In this document: positions 10,805 through 19,044 of the stretch, in pieces
Numbering within the stretch: position 1 is the first letter of the stretch
Layout: each line of letters opens with the position of its first letter
Origin: Protula sp. h YS-2021
Taxonomy: Eukaryota > Annelida > Polychaeta > Sabellida > Serpulidae
Assembly (NCBI GenBank): GCA_949752745.1
Contig: OX457034.1
Span: 3,981,646 to 4,045,645, forward strand
Direction: 5' to 3'
DNA length: 64,000 nucleotides
Position numbers and translations under genes: made by a program
The notes under the pieces: model-generated
Databases searched by the model: none
What the model was told of the DNA's origin: nothing
What the model saw: the letters and a program-made list of their open reading frames with translations, nothing else

Positions 10805-11226
10805 ATGGAGAATCTTGTGCTATTCAGCGGTCATAAGGACGTTCTTTCAAACATGTTTCCAACACGACTTGAAAAGTATGGACATGGATACAAGTGAAGC
10901 TTTGTATCAATATGAGAAAGCAGTGTTTCATCACCGTTCAGATATTGCTTCAGCCATTGCTTCATGTAGAAATGGATATGAAGCGAAACGTATTGCTAAA
11001 GGGATAAAGCCATGTCCTTACCAGTGAAGAGAAGCAAAATGCAAGATGTTTTACAAGTCAAATGGAATCAGTGTGTATTGATGTAAAGTTGAAAGAATGT
11101 AAAGACAAAACTTTAGTTGAAGCAACGCATGATCATTGGTGGGGAACTGGTGTGAAACAAGTGTCATCTGGATATCCTGGTCAGAATATTATGGGAAAGT
11201 TGTTAGAACTGTTGTGTGAGACTTGA
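10805..11226 (+). pseudogene. NADAR (YbiA-like) family gene, frameshifted twice
   Basis: Three consecutive segments in three frames give one NADAR-type fold. From ATG 10805 to TGA 10895-10897: an LVLFSG...LSNMFPT...GHGYK start. About 10895-11010: EALYQYEKA, then AKRIAKGI. About 11014-11226: LVEATHDHWWGTGV, GQNIMGKLLELL and a TGA stop. Order and spacing match the family (about 140 of the usual 150-160 aa). NADAR enzymes remove ADP-ribose from guanine in DNA or process ADP-ribose derivatives in NAD metabolism, and occur in phage and giant-virus genomes. The two shifts mean either a decayed gene or base errors in the assembly. This is not a standard Polinton gene. Confidence 0.75.
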
Positions 11227-11372
11227 TGTGCAGACGTGTGAACATGGAGAAGTGTGTTAAGTGAACAGCAACTGGAAAAAAAACTTGCTGAACTTGACAG
11301 ACTTGCATTGCCGGAGCAGCATAACCTGCTAAACCTGACAGACTTGTGCTGCAAGACTCACAAGACTGCATA

Positions 11373-11705
11373 ATGGCGGACATGACACTGAGACAATATA
11401 TTGTGCAAAAAGCTTATTGTGAAGAAATGTTATCCGCTGTAAAAAAGTTTGCCTATTTAGTCTGTCCTGCTTGTCAACATGAAGAGTGTCAAGAACATAC
11501 TTGTCATACTGCATGTGTTTATACATATTGGAATGAAGCTAAATATTACATTCATTTAGATAAAGTGTTAGAGAATGCAAATCAACGTTGTGAGAAATAT
11601 GGTGTAGATGTTATTACATTGGATGAACTCAGTCATTGGTTAATGTTCATTGAAGACCAATGGTCTCCAGTGATTCATACCATTGTATCTATACTTGATT
11701 TGTAA
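11373..11705 (+). CDS. Unknown Cys/His-containing accessory protein
   Basis: A 110-aa protein starting MADMTLRQY. Residues about 31-49 hold CPAC...EEC...TCHTAC, which could bind a metal; the rest looks helical (LDKVLENANQRCEKYG, then LDELSHWLMFIEDQ). No family recognised. The ATG at 11373 is preferred over an upstream start because it lies in TAATGG context after a region with stops. A polyadenylation signal follows directly at the stop. Confidence 0.6.
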   Translation: MADMTLRQYIVQKAYCEEMLSAVKKFAYLVCPACQHEECQEHTCHTACVYTYWNEAKYYIHLDKVLENANQRCEKYGVDVITLDELSHWLMFIEDQWSPVIHTIVSILDL

Positions 11706-11711
11706 AATAAA
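11706..11711 (+). terminator. Polyadenylation signal AATAAA after accessory block
   Basis: AATAAA follows directly after the TAA stop at 11703-11705. An ATAAATACATGTTAGTT unit is then repeated about three times (11708-11760). It probably closes the accessory transcripts before the integrase promoter. Confidence 0.45.
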
Positions 11712-11792
11712 TACATGTTAGTTATAAATACATGTTAGTTATAAATACATGTTAGTTAAGTTACTATGTTAGTTAAGTGATGTTGGTTGAGT

Positions 11793-11800
11793 TATAAAAT
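11793..11800 (+). promoter_or_regulatory. TATA box of the integrase gene
   Basis: TATAAAAT, 43 bases before ATG 11844 (GACCATGTC). It rules out the upstream part of the open frame (from 11787) as coding. Confidence 0.55.
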
Positions 11801-11843
11801 AAAAGCTGTTCTGTTGAGAAGGTGGTTTTCATTCGGTGTGACC

Positions 11844-12950
11844 ATGTCGACGTGGAAAGACTACTTGACTGATATTTACTTCAAACCTGGACAGCCTGGA
11901 GCATTTGCTGGTCCTTACAAACTGTATCACATCTTAAGAAAACATAATCAACCAGTCACACAGTCACAAGTGAAGAAATGGCTGCAGGATCAAGATGCTT
12001 TTAGTTTACTCCAACCTGTCAAATACAGGTTCAAAAGACAACGTGTCATTACACGTGGCATTGATGACATGTGGGATATTGACTTGGCTGATATGGGAAA
12101 CATAGCTCCCTATAATGATGACATACGCTTTTTACTCATTGTCATTGATGTGTTTTCCAAATATGTCTGGGTACAGCCAATACCTAATAAATCACATACC
12201 AGCGTCATACAAGCTTTCCAAAAGATTTTTCATGACACACGACGAAGACCGCGAACTCTAAGGTCTGATAAAGGAACAGAATTTAAAAACAGATGGGTAA
12301 AAGCATTTTTGAAGAAAGAAGGCATTCATGCTTATACCACAAAGAATGAAACCAAAGCCAACTTTGCTGAAAGAGTCATTCGTACTCTAAAGGGAATGAT
12401 GTATCGGTATTTTCTACATAATCAAACCCACCGCTACGTAGACATTCTTCCAGACTTGGTGTACAATTACAACTATAGACCTCATGGTTCTCTTCCTAAT
12501 AAATATGCTCCAGCCGAGATTCGTAAAGACAACGAATCAAAAGTGTGAAAGTATATGTATGTCGACAAACTGAAATTGAAACCGAAGAAGAAGAAGAAGT
12601 ATAAATTTAACATTGGCGATTATGTTCGCATTTCCCACATTAAATATGTGTTTCAACGCGATTATCACATCAAATGGACGCAAGAAGTCTTCATTGTCAC
12701 ACATCGTTGTAAGAAGCAAGGAATACATTTGTATCGTGTGAAAGACTTTTTAGACGAAGATATTGATGGACATTTCTATGAAGAAGAACTGCAGAAAGTG
12801 ACCAAAGATATTGAATCTATTTATAGAATTGAAAAAGTCTTGAAAACACGTAAAAGACGAGGAGGAGGTGTGAAAGAATTATTTGTCAAGTGGTTAGGTT
12901 GGCCAAACAAGTTTAACAGTTGGGTGAAAGAAACAGACATTCAACAATGA
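11844..12950 (+). pseudogene. Polinton integrase with chromodomain, one in-frame TGA
   Basis: RVE-type DDE integrase that inserts the element into chromosomes. Counted from ATG 11844, catalytic residues are about D80 (WDIDLADM), D142 (RSDKGTEF) and E176 (NFAERVIRTLK). After APAEIRKDN the frame meets TGA at 12546-12548 and continues open in the same frame to 12950 with a lysine-rich stretch, an SH3-like DNA-binding segment (FNIGDYVRISH, then DYHIKWTQEVF) and a C-terminal chromodomain (IYRIEKVLKTR...ELFVKWLGW...SWVKETDI). The core before the stop holds the whole catalytic triad, but the DNA- and chromatin-binding part would be lost. It may be a nonsense mutation, readthrough or a base error. 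The end overlaps the ATPase start (ATGA, 12947-12950). Confidence 0.9.
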
Positions 12951-13606
12951 AGCATCCATTTACATGTTTGGTCTCTGGACCTACAGGCAGTGGCAAAACG
13001 TCTCTGGTGAAGGAAATTCTAGAACAAAAGTTGATTCAACCCTCTCCAAAAAGCATTTTATGGCTTTATGCAGCAGATCAGCCTTTGTACAAGGGAATGA
13101 AAGGCGTGGAATTTTACCAAGGCATTCCAGATGACATTGAAGAGCGTTTTAACCCGAAGAAACCAAACTTACTTATCATTGATGACTTAATGACCAAATG
13201 TCATAGTGATGAGCGTATGACACGTCTCTTTAGTGTTGGCAGCAGTCATCAAAATCTAAGCATTATCTTTATTGTACATAATTTATTCCATCATGGGAAA
13301 GAGATGCGAAATATTAGTTTGAATACACATTATATCATTCTGTTTAAAAATCCGAGAGACAGTCAACAAATTAGTACATTGGCGCGGCAAATGTATCCTG
13401 GAAAATCTCAATTTCTCATAGAAGCCTATCAAGATGCTACTAGCAAACCTCATGGTTATTTATTCATTGATTTAAAACCAAAGACAAATGATCAACTACG
13501 TATTCGTACAGGCATTTTACCAAAAGATACACATTATGTCTATATTGATAAAGCAGTGTATGAACAAGAACCAACTCATTTGACCATTCGCAGTCAAGAT
13601 GTCTAA
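12947..13606 (+). CDS. A32-like genome packaging ATPase
   Basis: A 219-aa FtsK/HerA-superfamily ATPase of the poxvirus A32 type, expected to pump DNA into capsids. Walker A GPTGSGKTS (about residues 11-19), Walker B LLIIDD (75-80) and a following HQNLSIIFIVHNLF strand are all present. The start at 12947 overlaps the integrase-frame stop; an upstream ATG at 12920 is in frame but lies within the chromodomain coding region. The end overlaps the next gene by 8 bases. The frame is intact. Confidence 0.93.
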   Translation: MKHPFTCLVSGPTGSGKTSLVKEILEQKLIQPSPKSILWLYAADQPLYKGMKGVEFYQGIPDDIEERFNPKKPNLLIIDDLMTKCHSDERMTRLFSVGSSHQNLSIIFIVHNLFHHGKEMRNISLNTHYIILFKNPRDSQQISTLARQMYPGKSQFLIEAYQDATSKPHGYLFIDLKPKTNDQLRIRTGILPKDTHYVYIDKAVYEQEPTHLTIRSQDV

Positions 13607-13925
13607 ACGTATTCGAGCGAACCAGCCGTTTCTTCATTTGCTTGCACGCAGTGGGCCTAAACGACGTAAATCCTTGCTACAGCAAGCTACAAAGGAGGAA
13701 TTAACAAGCTTGTTTGAAATTTGTTTGAATATATTGCAAGGACATTTACCCTTAAGCTCAAAACGGTTTAAGGAATTTAAACGTGAACGTCATACGCTAC
13801 GTACTCTAGCAGATAAGAAGATATCCCTTCGACGAAAAAAGAAGTTGATTAATCAGAAAGGAGGATTCATTGGAGTTATTGCTAGATTGGCATTGCCCTT
13901 GTTAGCCAAACTACTGCTAAAATGA
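13599..13925 (+). CDS. Small basic Polinton protein, hydrophobic C-terminus
   Basis: A 108-aa, strongly basic protein (KRIRANQ, KRRKSLLQQ, RRKKKLINQ) that ends in a Gly-Gly and hydrophobic segment (GGFIGVIARLALPLLAKLLL). Small basic proteins with a GGF plus hydrophobic end occur at this place between ATPase and capsid genes in other Polintons. A virion core or membrane-active role is possible but not shown. It overlaps the ATPase by 8 bases and the next gene by 4 (ATGA). Confidence 0.65.
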   Translation: MSKRIRANQPFLHLLARSGPKRRKSLLQQATKEELTSLFEICLNILQGHLPLSSKRFKEFKRERHTLRTLADKKISLRRKKKLINQKGGFIGVIARLALPLLAKLLLK

Positions 13926-14500
13926 AACATACGATGAAAATGGTCCTCATTCCTGAATATGAATATAAAATGTTGCTAGAAAAGAAGGGAAAAGATGGTG
14001 AAATCAAAACGAAAGTGAATAAACTTTTACGTGGGAAACGAACACGTGAAAAGGCTATAGAAATGTCTCAACTTCTTGGTCGTCATTTACGAACAAGTCA
14101 GTCTAGGCAGCAAAAGCCCTCATCATCATCACCACCTGAAAAGCCAGAAAAGTTATTTTTAAGTCATTTTCAACCTATCTATCATGGAAAAATAACACAA
14201 CTTTTAGCCGAACTGAAGAAATATGGTACGACATGGTCAGAGAAGAATGAACTTGTGTTGAAAACGGGCGATATTATAGCAAATTCCAACGTGGTTGATT
14301 TGATGAAAGAAGCATTGGTGGCAACAAGAAGAAAAGAACGAGCCATACCACCATATTGCTGGCATCCATTTATCCAGGAAATTGTTGATGCTAATATTCC
14401 AAAAACAATGTTTAGTAAAAAGACCACTCGTGACGACATTACAACAGAAATGAAACAACGTCAACAAAGACAGTTTCCTGAAGGATGGGAAAATTTTTAA
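13922..14500 (+). CDS. Conserved Polinton protein of unknown function
   Basis: A 192-aa protein. The N-terminus MVLIPEYEYKMLLEKK is followed by a basic, Ser/Pro-rich linker (about residues 60-78). The C-terminal half has YHGKITQLLAELKKYG, W...GDIIANSNVVDLMKEAL and a tail PPYCWHPFIQEIVDANIP. This two-part layout (IPE-Y start; G.I..SN..DL region) is familiar from a conserved uncharacterised gene next to Polinton ATPase and capsid genes. The function is not known to me; a virion or assembly role is inferred from position. It overlaps its neighbours at both ends. Confidence 0.7.
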   Translation: MKHTMKMVLIPEYEYKMLLEKKGKDGEIKTKVNKLLRGKRTREKAIEMSQLLGRHLRTSQSRQQKPSSSSPPEKPEKLFLSHFQPIYHGKITQLLAELKKYGTTWSEKNELVLKTGDIIANSNVVDLMKEALVATRRKERAIPPYCWHPFIQEIVDANIPKTMFSKKTTRDDITTEMKQRQQRQFPEGWENF

Positions 14501-14697
14501 CATGGCTGAAAGAGCTATGTTGTTGCCAAGACACAACTATTCCTGTGAAAATAAGATGTACGATTGCTTGTTGTGAAGGAGAAGTCATAGATCATGTAGA
14601 TCATCATCATGATGTAAAAGATCATTTACATACTTGGTCGAATGGCGCGCGCTATCGTGAAGTATATAGACAACGTCAACGCACCTATACCATTTAG
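14485..14697 (+). CDS. Small Cys/His-rich protein
   Basis: A 70-aa frame that starts inside the previous gene (16-base overlap) and stops 8 bases before the minor capsid gene. It starts MGKFLTWLKELCCCQD, then has IACCEGEVIDHVDHHHD and a basic end RQRQRTY. Clustered Cys and His suggest metal binding or lipid attachment; neither can be shown here. It fills an otherwise unexplained gap in a compact operon-like block, which is the main reason to call it. Confidence 0.5.
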   Translation: MGKFLTWLKELCCCQDTTIPVKIRCTIACCEGEVIDHVDHHHDVKDHLHTWSNGARYREVYRQRQRTYTI

Positions 14698-14705
14698 TTC
14701 CCATC

Positions 14706-15425
14706 ATGGAGTCGACAAGCTTTTACATCACTTTGCTTAGCAATGCGAGTATGACCTATTATCCCAACAACAAGGCTTCGAATTATCAAATTCGTATGCC
14801 TCGAACCATTTATCTGAATGGAAAATATGAAGTGGCTTTAGCTGAAATTCAATATCCACATACATGGACAACGATGAGACAGGACATGGACTATTCTATT
14901 CAGTATCGACAACAACCACTGACAGAGACACTTGAGACTATTAATATTCCTTATGGCTACTATAGATCCATACAAGAAATATGTCAGGCAGTGAATGAAG
15001 AAGCGACTAATTCTATGAAAGATGAACTTAAAGAAGCTATTCGGATAAAGTATGATAAGATTAGACGACGTGTTTTTCTATTTCTAAATTATGGCTTTGA
15101 AGTGTCCTTCTCCGCTGGATTGGCTGAGATTTTAGGATTTATCCCAGATCAATGGTATACTGAAACATGTACAGCTGACCATAAAGCGGATGTGAAACAG
15201 GGGTTTTATACACTGTATGTGTATTGTAGCATTTGTGAACCACAAGTTGTTGGTGATTATTATGTTCCGTTACTACGTTCTGTTGGCATACAAGGCCATG
15301 ATGGAGATATTATCATGAAAACGTATGGCGAACCGCATTATGTTCCTGTAAACACATCCAAATTTGACATGATAGAAATGAATATTAAGGACGACACAGG
15401 CCATAATGTTCCATTTCAAACTTGA
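14706..15425 (+). CDS. Minor capsid (penton-type single jelly-roll) protein
   Basis: A 239-aa protein starting MESTSFYITLLSNASM, followed by YPNNKASNYQIRMP and a GKYEVALAEIQYPHTW stretch, the recognisable N-terminus of the Polinton minor capsid (PX/penton) family. The middle has GYYRSIQEICQAVNE and an AEILGFIPDQWY block; the C-terminal half has YTLYVYCSICEPQVVGDYY and LLRSVGIQG. It should form the fivefold vertices of an icosahedral capsid with the major capsid protein. Length and order are normal and the frame is intact. Confidence 0.88.
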   Translation: MESTSFYITLLSNASMTYYPNNKASNYQIRMPRTIYLNGKYEVALAEIQYPHTWTTMRQDMDYSIQYRQQPLTETLETINIPYGYYRSIQEICQAVNEEATNSMKDELKEAIRIKYDKIRRRVFLFLNYGFEVSFSAGLAEILGFIPDQWYTETCTADHKADVKQGFYTLYVYCSICEPQVVGDYYVPLLRSVGIQGHDGDIIMKTYGEPHYVPVNTSKFDMIEMNIKDDTGHNVPFQT

Positions 15426-15463
15426 AAGGTGATCTGTAAACTTCATTTTCGACCAAAAGCAAT

Positions 15464-15820
15464 ATGAAAGCTTATACACACGATCCGTCTGCATATCGCA
15501 ACCATTTTCTTCGTCAAGTGGGCGGGGAATTACCAGGATTCAAAGGAGCGCGAATCCAATATGGCGATGGTATTGGTTCAATACTGGGATCATTGGCTCG
15601 CAAAGCTATTCCACTACTTAAGGCTGGGGCTAAGATCGTTGTGCCACATCTTAAGAAGGCTGCAAAGAATGTCGCGAAAGATGTGACGGGCCGAGTAGCA
15701 GAACGTGTGTTTGGTGAACGTGTGTTTGGAGAACAAAAGCGTGTGCAATCGACGAAACGTGCCAGAAGACGAAAAACAGCCAGACGGATAACATCAAAAT
15801 ATCGCAAAGATATCTTTTGA
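15464..15820 (+). CDS. Small basic virion-type protein
   Basis: A 118-aa protein lying between the two capsid genes. Layout: a polar N-terminus, GGELPGFKGARIQYGDGIGS, a hydrophobic/helical stretch (ILGSLARKAIPLLKAGAKI), a lysine-rich helix with two VFGERVFGE copies, and a strongly basic tail (KRARRRKTARRITSKYRK). Gly-rich, hydrophobic then basic proteins in this place are common in Polintons and recall adenovirus core or membrane-lytic minor proteins. That link is by composition and position only. No TATA; it begins 38 bases after the previous stop. Confidence 0.65.
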   Translation: MKAYTHDPSAYRNHFLRQVGGELPGFKGARIQYGDGIGSILGSLARKAIPLLKAGAKIVVPHLKKAAKNVAKDVTGRVAERVFGERVFGEQKRVQSTKRARRRKTARRITSKYRKDIF

Positions 15821-15824
15821 AATC

Positions 15825-17198
15825 ATGTCTCTCATTCATAATCATTCGTGTGAATGTAGTCTTTCTCCATTGGAATGGTTTCACGTACCACCAACGCAAA
15901 CTGCTGTAGAGAAAAGTTATAATGTTGACTATCAACCACTAACTACCATTAGAGAAGGCGCTCCAATAGAATTCTACATTCCTGCGAGTACAGAAGAATA
16001 TCTAGATTTAAAGAACAGCAAACTTCATATTGTATGTCGCATTCTAAAGGCTGATGGAACAGCGTGTGGCGCAGATGATAATGTCTCTTGCATCAATGAT
16101 GTGTTTAATGGGTTATGGTCTAATATTGAATTGTTTCTAAATGATCGTTTGGTTTCGCATAGCAACAATACTCATGGTTATGCCAGCATTATCTCTCATC
16201 TCATCCATGATTCGGAAGAAAGTCTACATTCTGAGCGCTCTATGCGTCTCATGTACAAGGATACTGCTGGGTCAATGAATAGTCATGAGGTGAAAAGACC
16301 TAATCATGAACAATATGTATCCGGGTTTCATGTCAATGCTGACGGTGGTGACTTGGCTGAGCAAGGCAATAATGGCTTACATCATCGTTATTTGCATACT
16401 CGTCTTAGCCGTGATGTTATGCTCGCAGGTGGTTTAAGGATAGATTTGTTTGAGCAGGATCGTTATCTTCCGAATGGCATCAGTTTGAAATTGCGTTTCC
16501 ATAGACAAAAAGATGACTATGTATTGATGGCTGCAAATAATACCTATAAGGTAGAAGTGAAAGAGGCATTTTTAACCATTCGCAAAGTGAGGGTGAGTCC
16601 AGGTATTCAGTTAGGACATACAGATGCATTGATGAAAAGTCCTGCCAAGATCATCATCACTAGAAAAGAATGTAAAGTCTTGGCTATTCCAGCAGGATTT
16701 CAGTCTTTTGTGAAAGATAACATCTTTTTGGGTCAATTACCAAATCGTATTGTCATTGGTCTGGTTCATAATGAAGCTTTTGGTGGATCAGTATTGAGGA
16801 ATCCATATGATTTCAAACATTTTGATCTGGACTATATGCAACTGTACACGGATGGTGAACCAGTTCTATCCAAACCTCTCAAGCTTGACATTACACAGAA
16901 CAAATACCTGGACGCTTTTGAAACGCTTTACAAATCGTTTGATCGGTTGAATGGTGAGAAAAGTTCCATTATAAAACGGGAAGATTGGCCTAGAGGTTAT
17001 GCTTTATTTTCGTTTGACTTAACACCGGATTATGATGGTGATGATCATTTCCCCCTGATCAAGCATGGGAATTTGCGGCTAGAAATGAACTTTGCTACGG
17101 CTTTGCAACCTACAATCAATGTCATTGTCTATGCTGAATTTGACAACATTATTGAGATCAGTGCAAATCGCAGCATCCAATTCGACTACCAGTCATGA
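15825..17198 (+). CDS. Major capsid protein (double jelly-roll)
   Basis: A 457-aa Polinton major capsid protein. The N-terminal region reads LEWFHVPPTQTAVEKS, then PIEFYIPASTEEYLDLKNSK and CINDVFNGLWSNIELFLNDR, a stretch typical of the first jelly roll. LFEQDRYLPNGISLKLRFHR lies near the middle. The C-terminal jelly roll includes FKHFDLDYMQLYTDG, WPRGYALFSFDL and GNLRLEMNFATAL. Length is in the usual range and no stop interrupts it. Trimers should form the capsid facets. The stop overlaps the protease start by 4 bases (ATGA). Confidence 0.93.
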   Translation: MSLIHNHSCECSLSPLEWFHVPPTQTAVEKSYNVDYQPLTTIREGAPIEFYIPASTEEYLDLKNSKLHIVCRILKADGTACGADDNVSCINDVFNGLWSNIELFLNDRLVSHSNNTHGYASIISHLIHDSEESLHSERSMRLMYKDTAGSMNSHEVKRPNHEQYVSGFHVNADGGDLAEQGNNGLHHRYLHTRLSRDVMLAGGLRIDLFEQDRYLPNGISLKLRFHRQKDDYVLMAANNTYKVEVKEAFLTIRKVRVSPGIQLGHTDALMKSPAKIIITRKECKVLAIPAGFQSFVKDNIFLGQLPNRIVIGLVHNEAFGGSVLRNPYDFKHFDLDYMQLYTDGEPVLSKPLKLDITQNKYLDAFETLYKSFDRLNGEKSSIIKREDWPRGYALFSFDLTPDYDGDDHFPLIKHGNLRLEMNFATALQPTINVIVYAEFDNIIEISANRSIQFDYQS

Positions 17199-17632
17199 AC
17201 ACGAAGCAGATTGATGCCATATTGAGTCGTGATGTCATGACCAAAGACTTGTTTCAAGGCGTGTTTGCCATGGACCAGTTACCGTCTTTACAACGCGGCG
17301 CCTATGTGATCAACACAGACGATCAAGATGAACCAGGAGAACATTGGGTGGCAGTGTATTATGATAAAGACCCTGCAGAATATTTTGACTCTTATGGACT
17401 GTTCCCTCTCGATGATCGTTTAGACATATTTTTAAGAAATGATTATATGTATAATCCTATCTCATTACAAACGCCAATATCATCGTCATGTGGTTTTTAT
17501 TGTGTGTATTATATATGGCATAGAGCTCGAGGTCAGAGTATGTTTGATATTGTGAATATATTAAAAAGAAAGGATGGTGATTTTATTGTAAAGGATTTTG
17601 TATATAGACATTATAAACCACTGTTTTATTAA
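17195..17632 (+). CDS. Adenovirus-like cysteine protease (Ulp1/C5 fold)
   Basis: A 145-aa maturation protease. Visible active-site residues: H50 (GEHWVAVYY), D65 (EYFDSYG), Q92 (SLQTPISSSCGFYC) and nucleophile C99, in the order and spacing of adenain-type enzymes. It is the last plus-strand gene, overlaps the capsid gene by 4 bases and is followed by TTG repeats and a polyadenylation signal. It probably cleaves capsid precursors. Short for the family but apparently complete. Confidence 0.92.
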   Translation: MNTKQIDAILSRDVMTKDLFQGVFAMDQLPSLQRGAYVINTDDQDEPGEHWVAVYYDKDPAEYFDSYGLFPLDDRLDIFLRNDYMYNPISLQTPISSSCGFYCVYYIWHRARGQSMFDIVNILKRKDGDFIVKDFVYRHYKPLFY

Positions 17633-17736
17633 TGTTGTTGTTTTATTAATGTTGTTGTTTTTATTAATGTTATTATATTAGTTAAGTTGTTGTTGTTGTT
17701 GTTGTTGTTGTTATATTAGTTAAGTTGTTGTTGTTA

Positions 17737-17742
17737 AATAAA
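17737..17742 (+). terminator. Polyadenylation signal for the plus-strand virion block
   Basis: AATAAA about 105 bases after the protease stop, following a (TTG)n-rich stretch (17633-17735). It precedes the TTTACAAA minisatellite where plus- and minus-strand genes converge. Confidence 0.5.
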
Positions 17743-17771
17743 ACAAACCAAGTTTTCAAACAACTGTCTTG

Positions 17772-18035
17772 TTTATTGTGTTCTATTTACAAAGTTTACA
17801 AACACTATTTACAAAGTTTACAAACACTATTTACAAAGTTTACAAAGTTTACAAACACTATTTACAAACTTTTATTTACAAAGTCTATTTACACTATTTA
17901 CAAACTCTTAACTACAAACTTTTATTTACACTATTTACAAACTTTTATTTACACTATTTACACTATTTACAAAATTCTTAACTACAAACTCTTAACTACA
18001 AAGTCTATTTACACTATTTACAAAGTCTATTTACA
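17772..18035. repeat. TTTACAAA minisatellite between convergent gene sets
   Basis: Irregular tandem copies of CTATTTACAAAGTTTACAAAC and CTATTTACAAACTTTT types. The last codons and stop of the minus-strand gene ending at 18027 lie in it. A related TTTACAAAG array sits at 23692-24190 near the other end of the polymerase gene. Confidence 0.85.
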
Positions 18036-18398
18036 AACACATTCATTTTTCAATACATTCATCAATGCATGCCATTCATTAGAATCTAAATTGCTATAGG
18101 TATCATAGACATTACATCCATGTTTGTAAATGCTATGAAAGCTCACATAACACACATCACCAAACTTTATCACTTTCACAGTTACATGTTCAGACAGTTT
18201 CAGTTCATATCCTTCTTCATTTATGTCTATCACGCGCATAGGTTGTGTTAACTCAATGGATTTGGTACCCCGCATAAGTTGTATTCCATGCTCTTTGAAT
18301 TCAAGCGTCAGGTTCTTTCCAATCCAATGCTTGTAACAGCGCGTTCCATTCCACTGTGCTGAGGGTGATGATGTCGCAGTCTTCTGTAAGCTCGTCAT
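18027..18398 (-). CDS. PC4-like paralogue, last gene of the minus-strand set
   Basis: A 123-aa protein from ATG 18398. The open frame extends further but without an ATG. Two beta-rich halves: NLTLEFKEHGIQLMRGTKS, then YELKLSEHVTVKVIKFGDVCYVSFHSI ending in LDSNEWHALMNVL. The W-preceded helix after a strand pair is the feature shared with 18301-19031 and 9609-10256. It overlaps the preceding gene by about 98 bases, so its true start is uncertain. Its final codons run into the TTTACAAA array. A nucleic-acid-binding role is inferred from the family resemblance only. Confidence 0.5.
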   Translation of the reverse strand: MTSLQKTATSSPSAQWNGTRCYKHWIGKNLTLEFKEHGIQLMRGTKSIELTQPMRVIDINEEGYELKLSEHVTVKVIKFGDVCYVSFHSIYKHGCNVYDTYSNLDSNEWHALMNVLKNECVCK

Positions 18399-18651
18399 AT
18401 TGACGAAATTGTACAAACACGTCTAGACCGTTCTCAGTCACACGCACTTCTAATTCATTTGAGACTGCTAGGAGAAAGCCGGGCATTCTCAACTTGTCTA
18501 GATGATCCTTCAACACGGATTGGTCATCAAGCGATAGGACGAGATACTGTCCAAAATGTCGTAGCACAATATCATCACATAAGTTTCTCATGTATGAGAA
18601 TCCATATGTCATGGGTTCATAATCCAACACATAGTCTTCCATCTCGTCCAT
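18301..18651 (-). CDS. PC4-like paralogue
   Basis: A 116-aa acidic protein starting MDEMEDYVLDYEPM. The C-terminal half NELEVRVTENGLDVFVQFRQ plus ITLSTVEWNALLQAL fits the strand-strand-helix pattern of the neighbouring paralogues. A TATAAAA stretch (18655-18661) that contains the stop of the upstream gene lies only 3 bases before the ATG. If it is used, translation may start at M14 (18612) instead. Confidence 0.55.
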   Translation of the reverse strand: MDEMEDYVLDYEPMTYGFSYMRNLCDDIVLRHFGQYLVLSLDDQSVLKDHLDKLRMPGFLLAVSNELEVRVTENGLDVFVQFRQYDELTEDCDIITLSTVEWNALLQALDWKEPDA

Positions 18652-18656
18652 GTATT

Positions 18657-19031
18657 TTATACTCGGATGATGTCGAACAGTGGATGTTGTATCGCTTCTA
18701 GGAATCGTAAGACTGCGCGCCAGTTCTTGATATCAAAGAAGATCAACTGTGCATAGGGTGTATCTGGCACAACTCCCTTATAATCCTTTGGATAATCCTG
18801 TAAAAGATTTCTACAGAATGTCACACGTATCTTAGAATCATATTCAGCCACCGTCACTTCCAGTTTATTTTCAAGTCTGCGTTCAAACCCAGGTTCAAGC
18901 GGTATGTTTTTAAAGTCTTTCCACACTTCAGGTTTAAACCGATAAGCAGAACTTCTCCGAGAACCCATCATCACTTCATTCCTCTCATTAACTTTAAGGT
19001 AAACACCATCGTCCAACATGAGTGCATTCAT
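18657..19031 (-). CDS. PC4-like paralogue
   Basis: A 124-aa protein with two halves: DGVYLKVNERNEVMMGSRRS followed by FKPEVWKDFKNI, and NKLEVTVAEYDSKIRVTFCR followed by FFDIKNWRAVLRFLEAI. Each half is a beta stretch followed by a Trp-anchored helix, the same arrangement as in the plus-strand protein at 9609. It begins 13 bases after the stop of the clear PC4 gene. Its own stop lies in a TATAAAA sequence. Confidence 0.55.
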   Translation of the reverse strand: MNALMLDDGVYLKVNERNEVMMGSRRSSAYRFKPEVWKDFKNIPLEPGFERRLENKLEVTVAEYDSKIRVTFCRNLLQDYPKDYKGVVPDTPYAQLIFFDIKNWRAVLRFLEAIQHPLFDIIRV

Positions 19032-19044
19032 GATTGTTACCTTG

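Noticed and set aside
12555..12950. Separate chromodomain gene starting at 12555
   Set aside because: It is in the same frame as the integrase and directly continues it after the TGA; no promoter precedes it.
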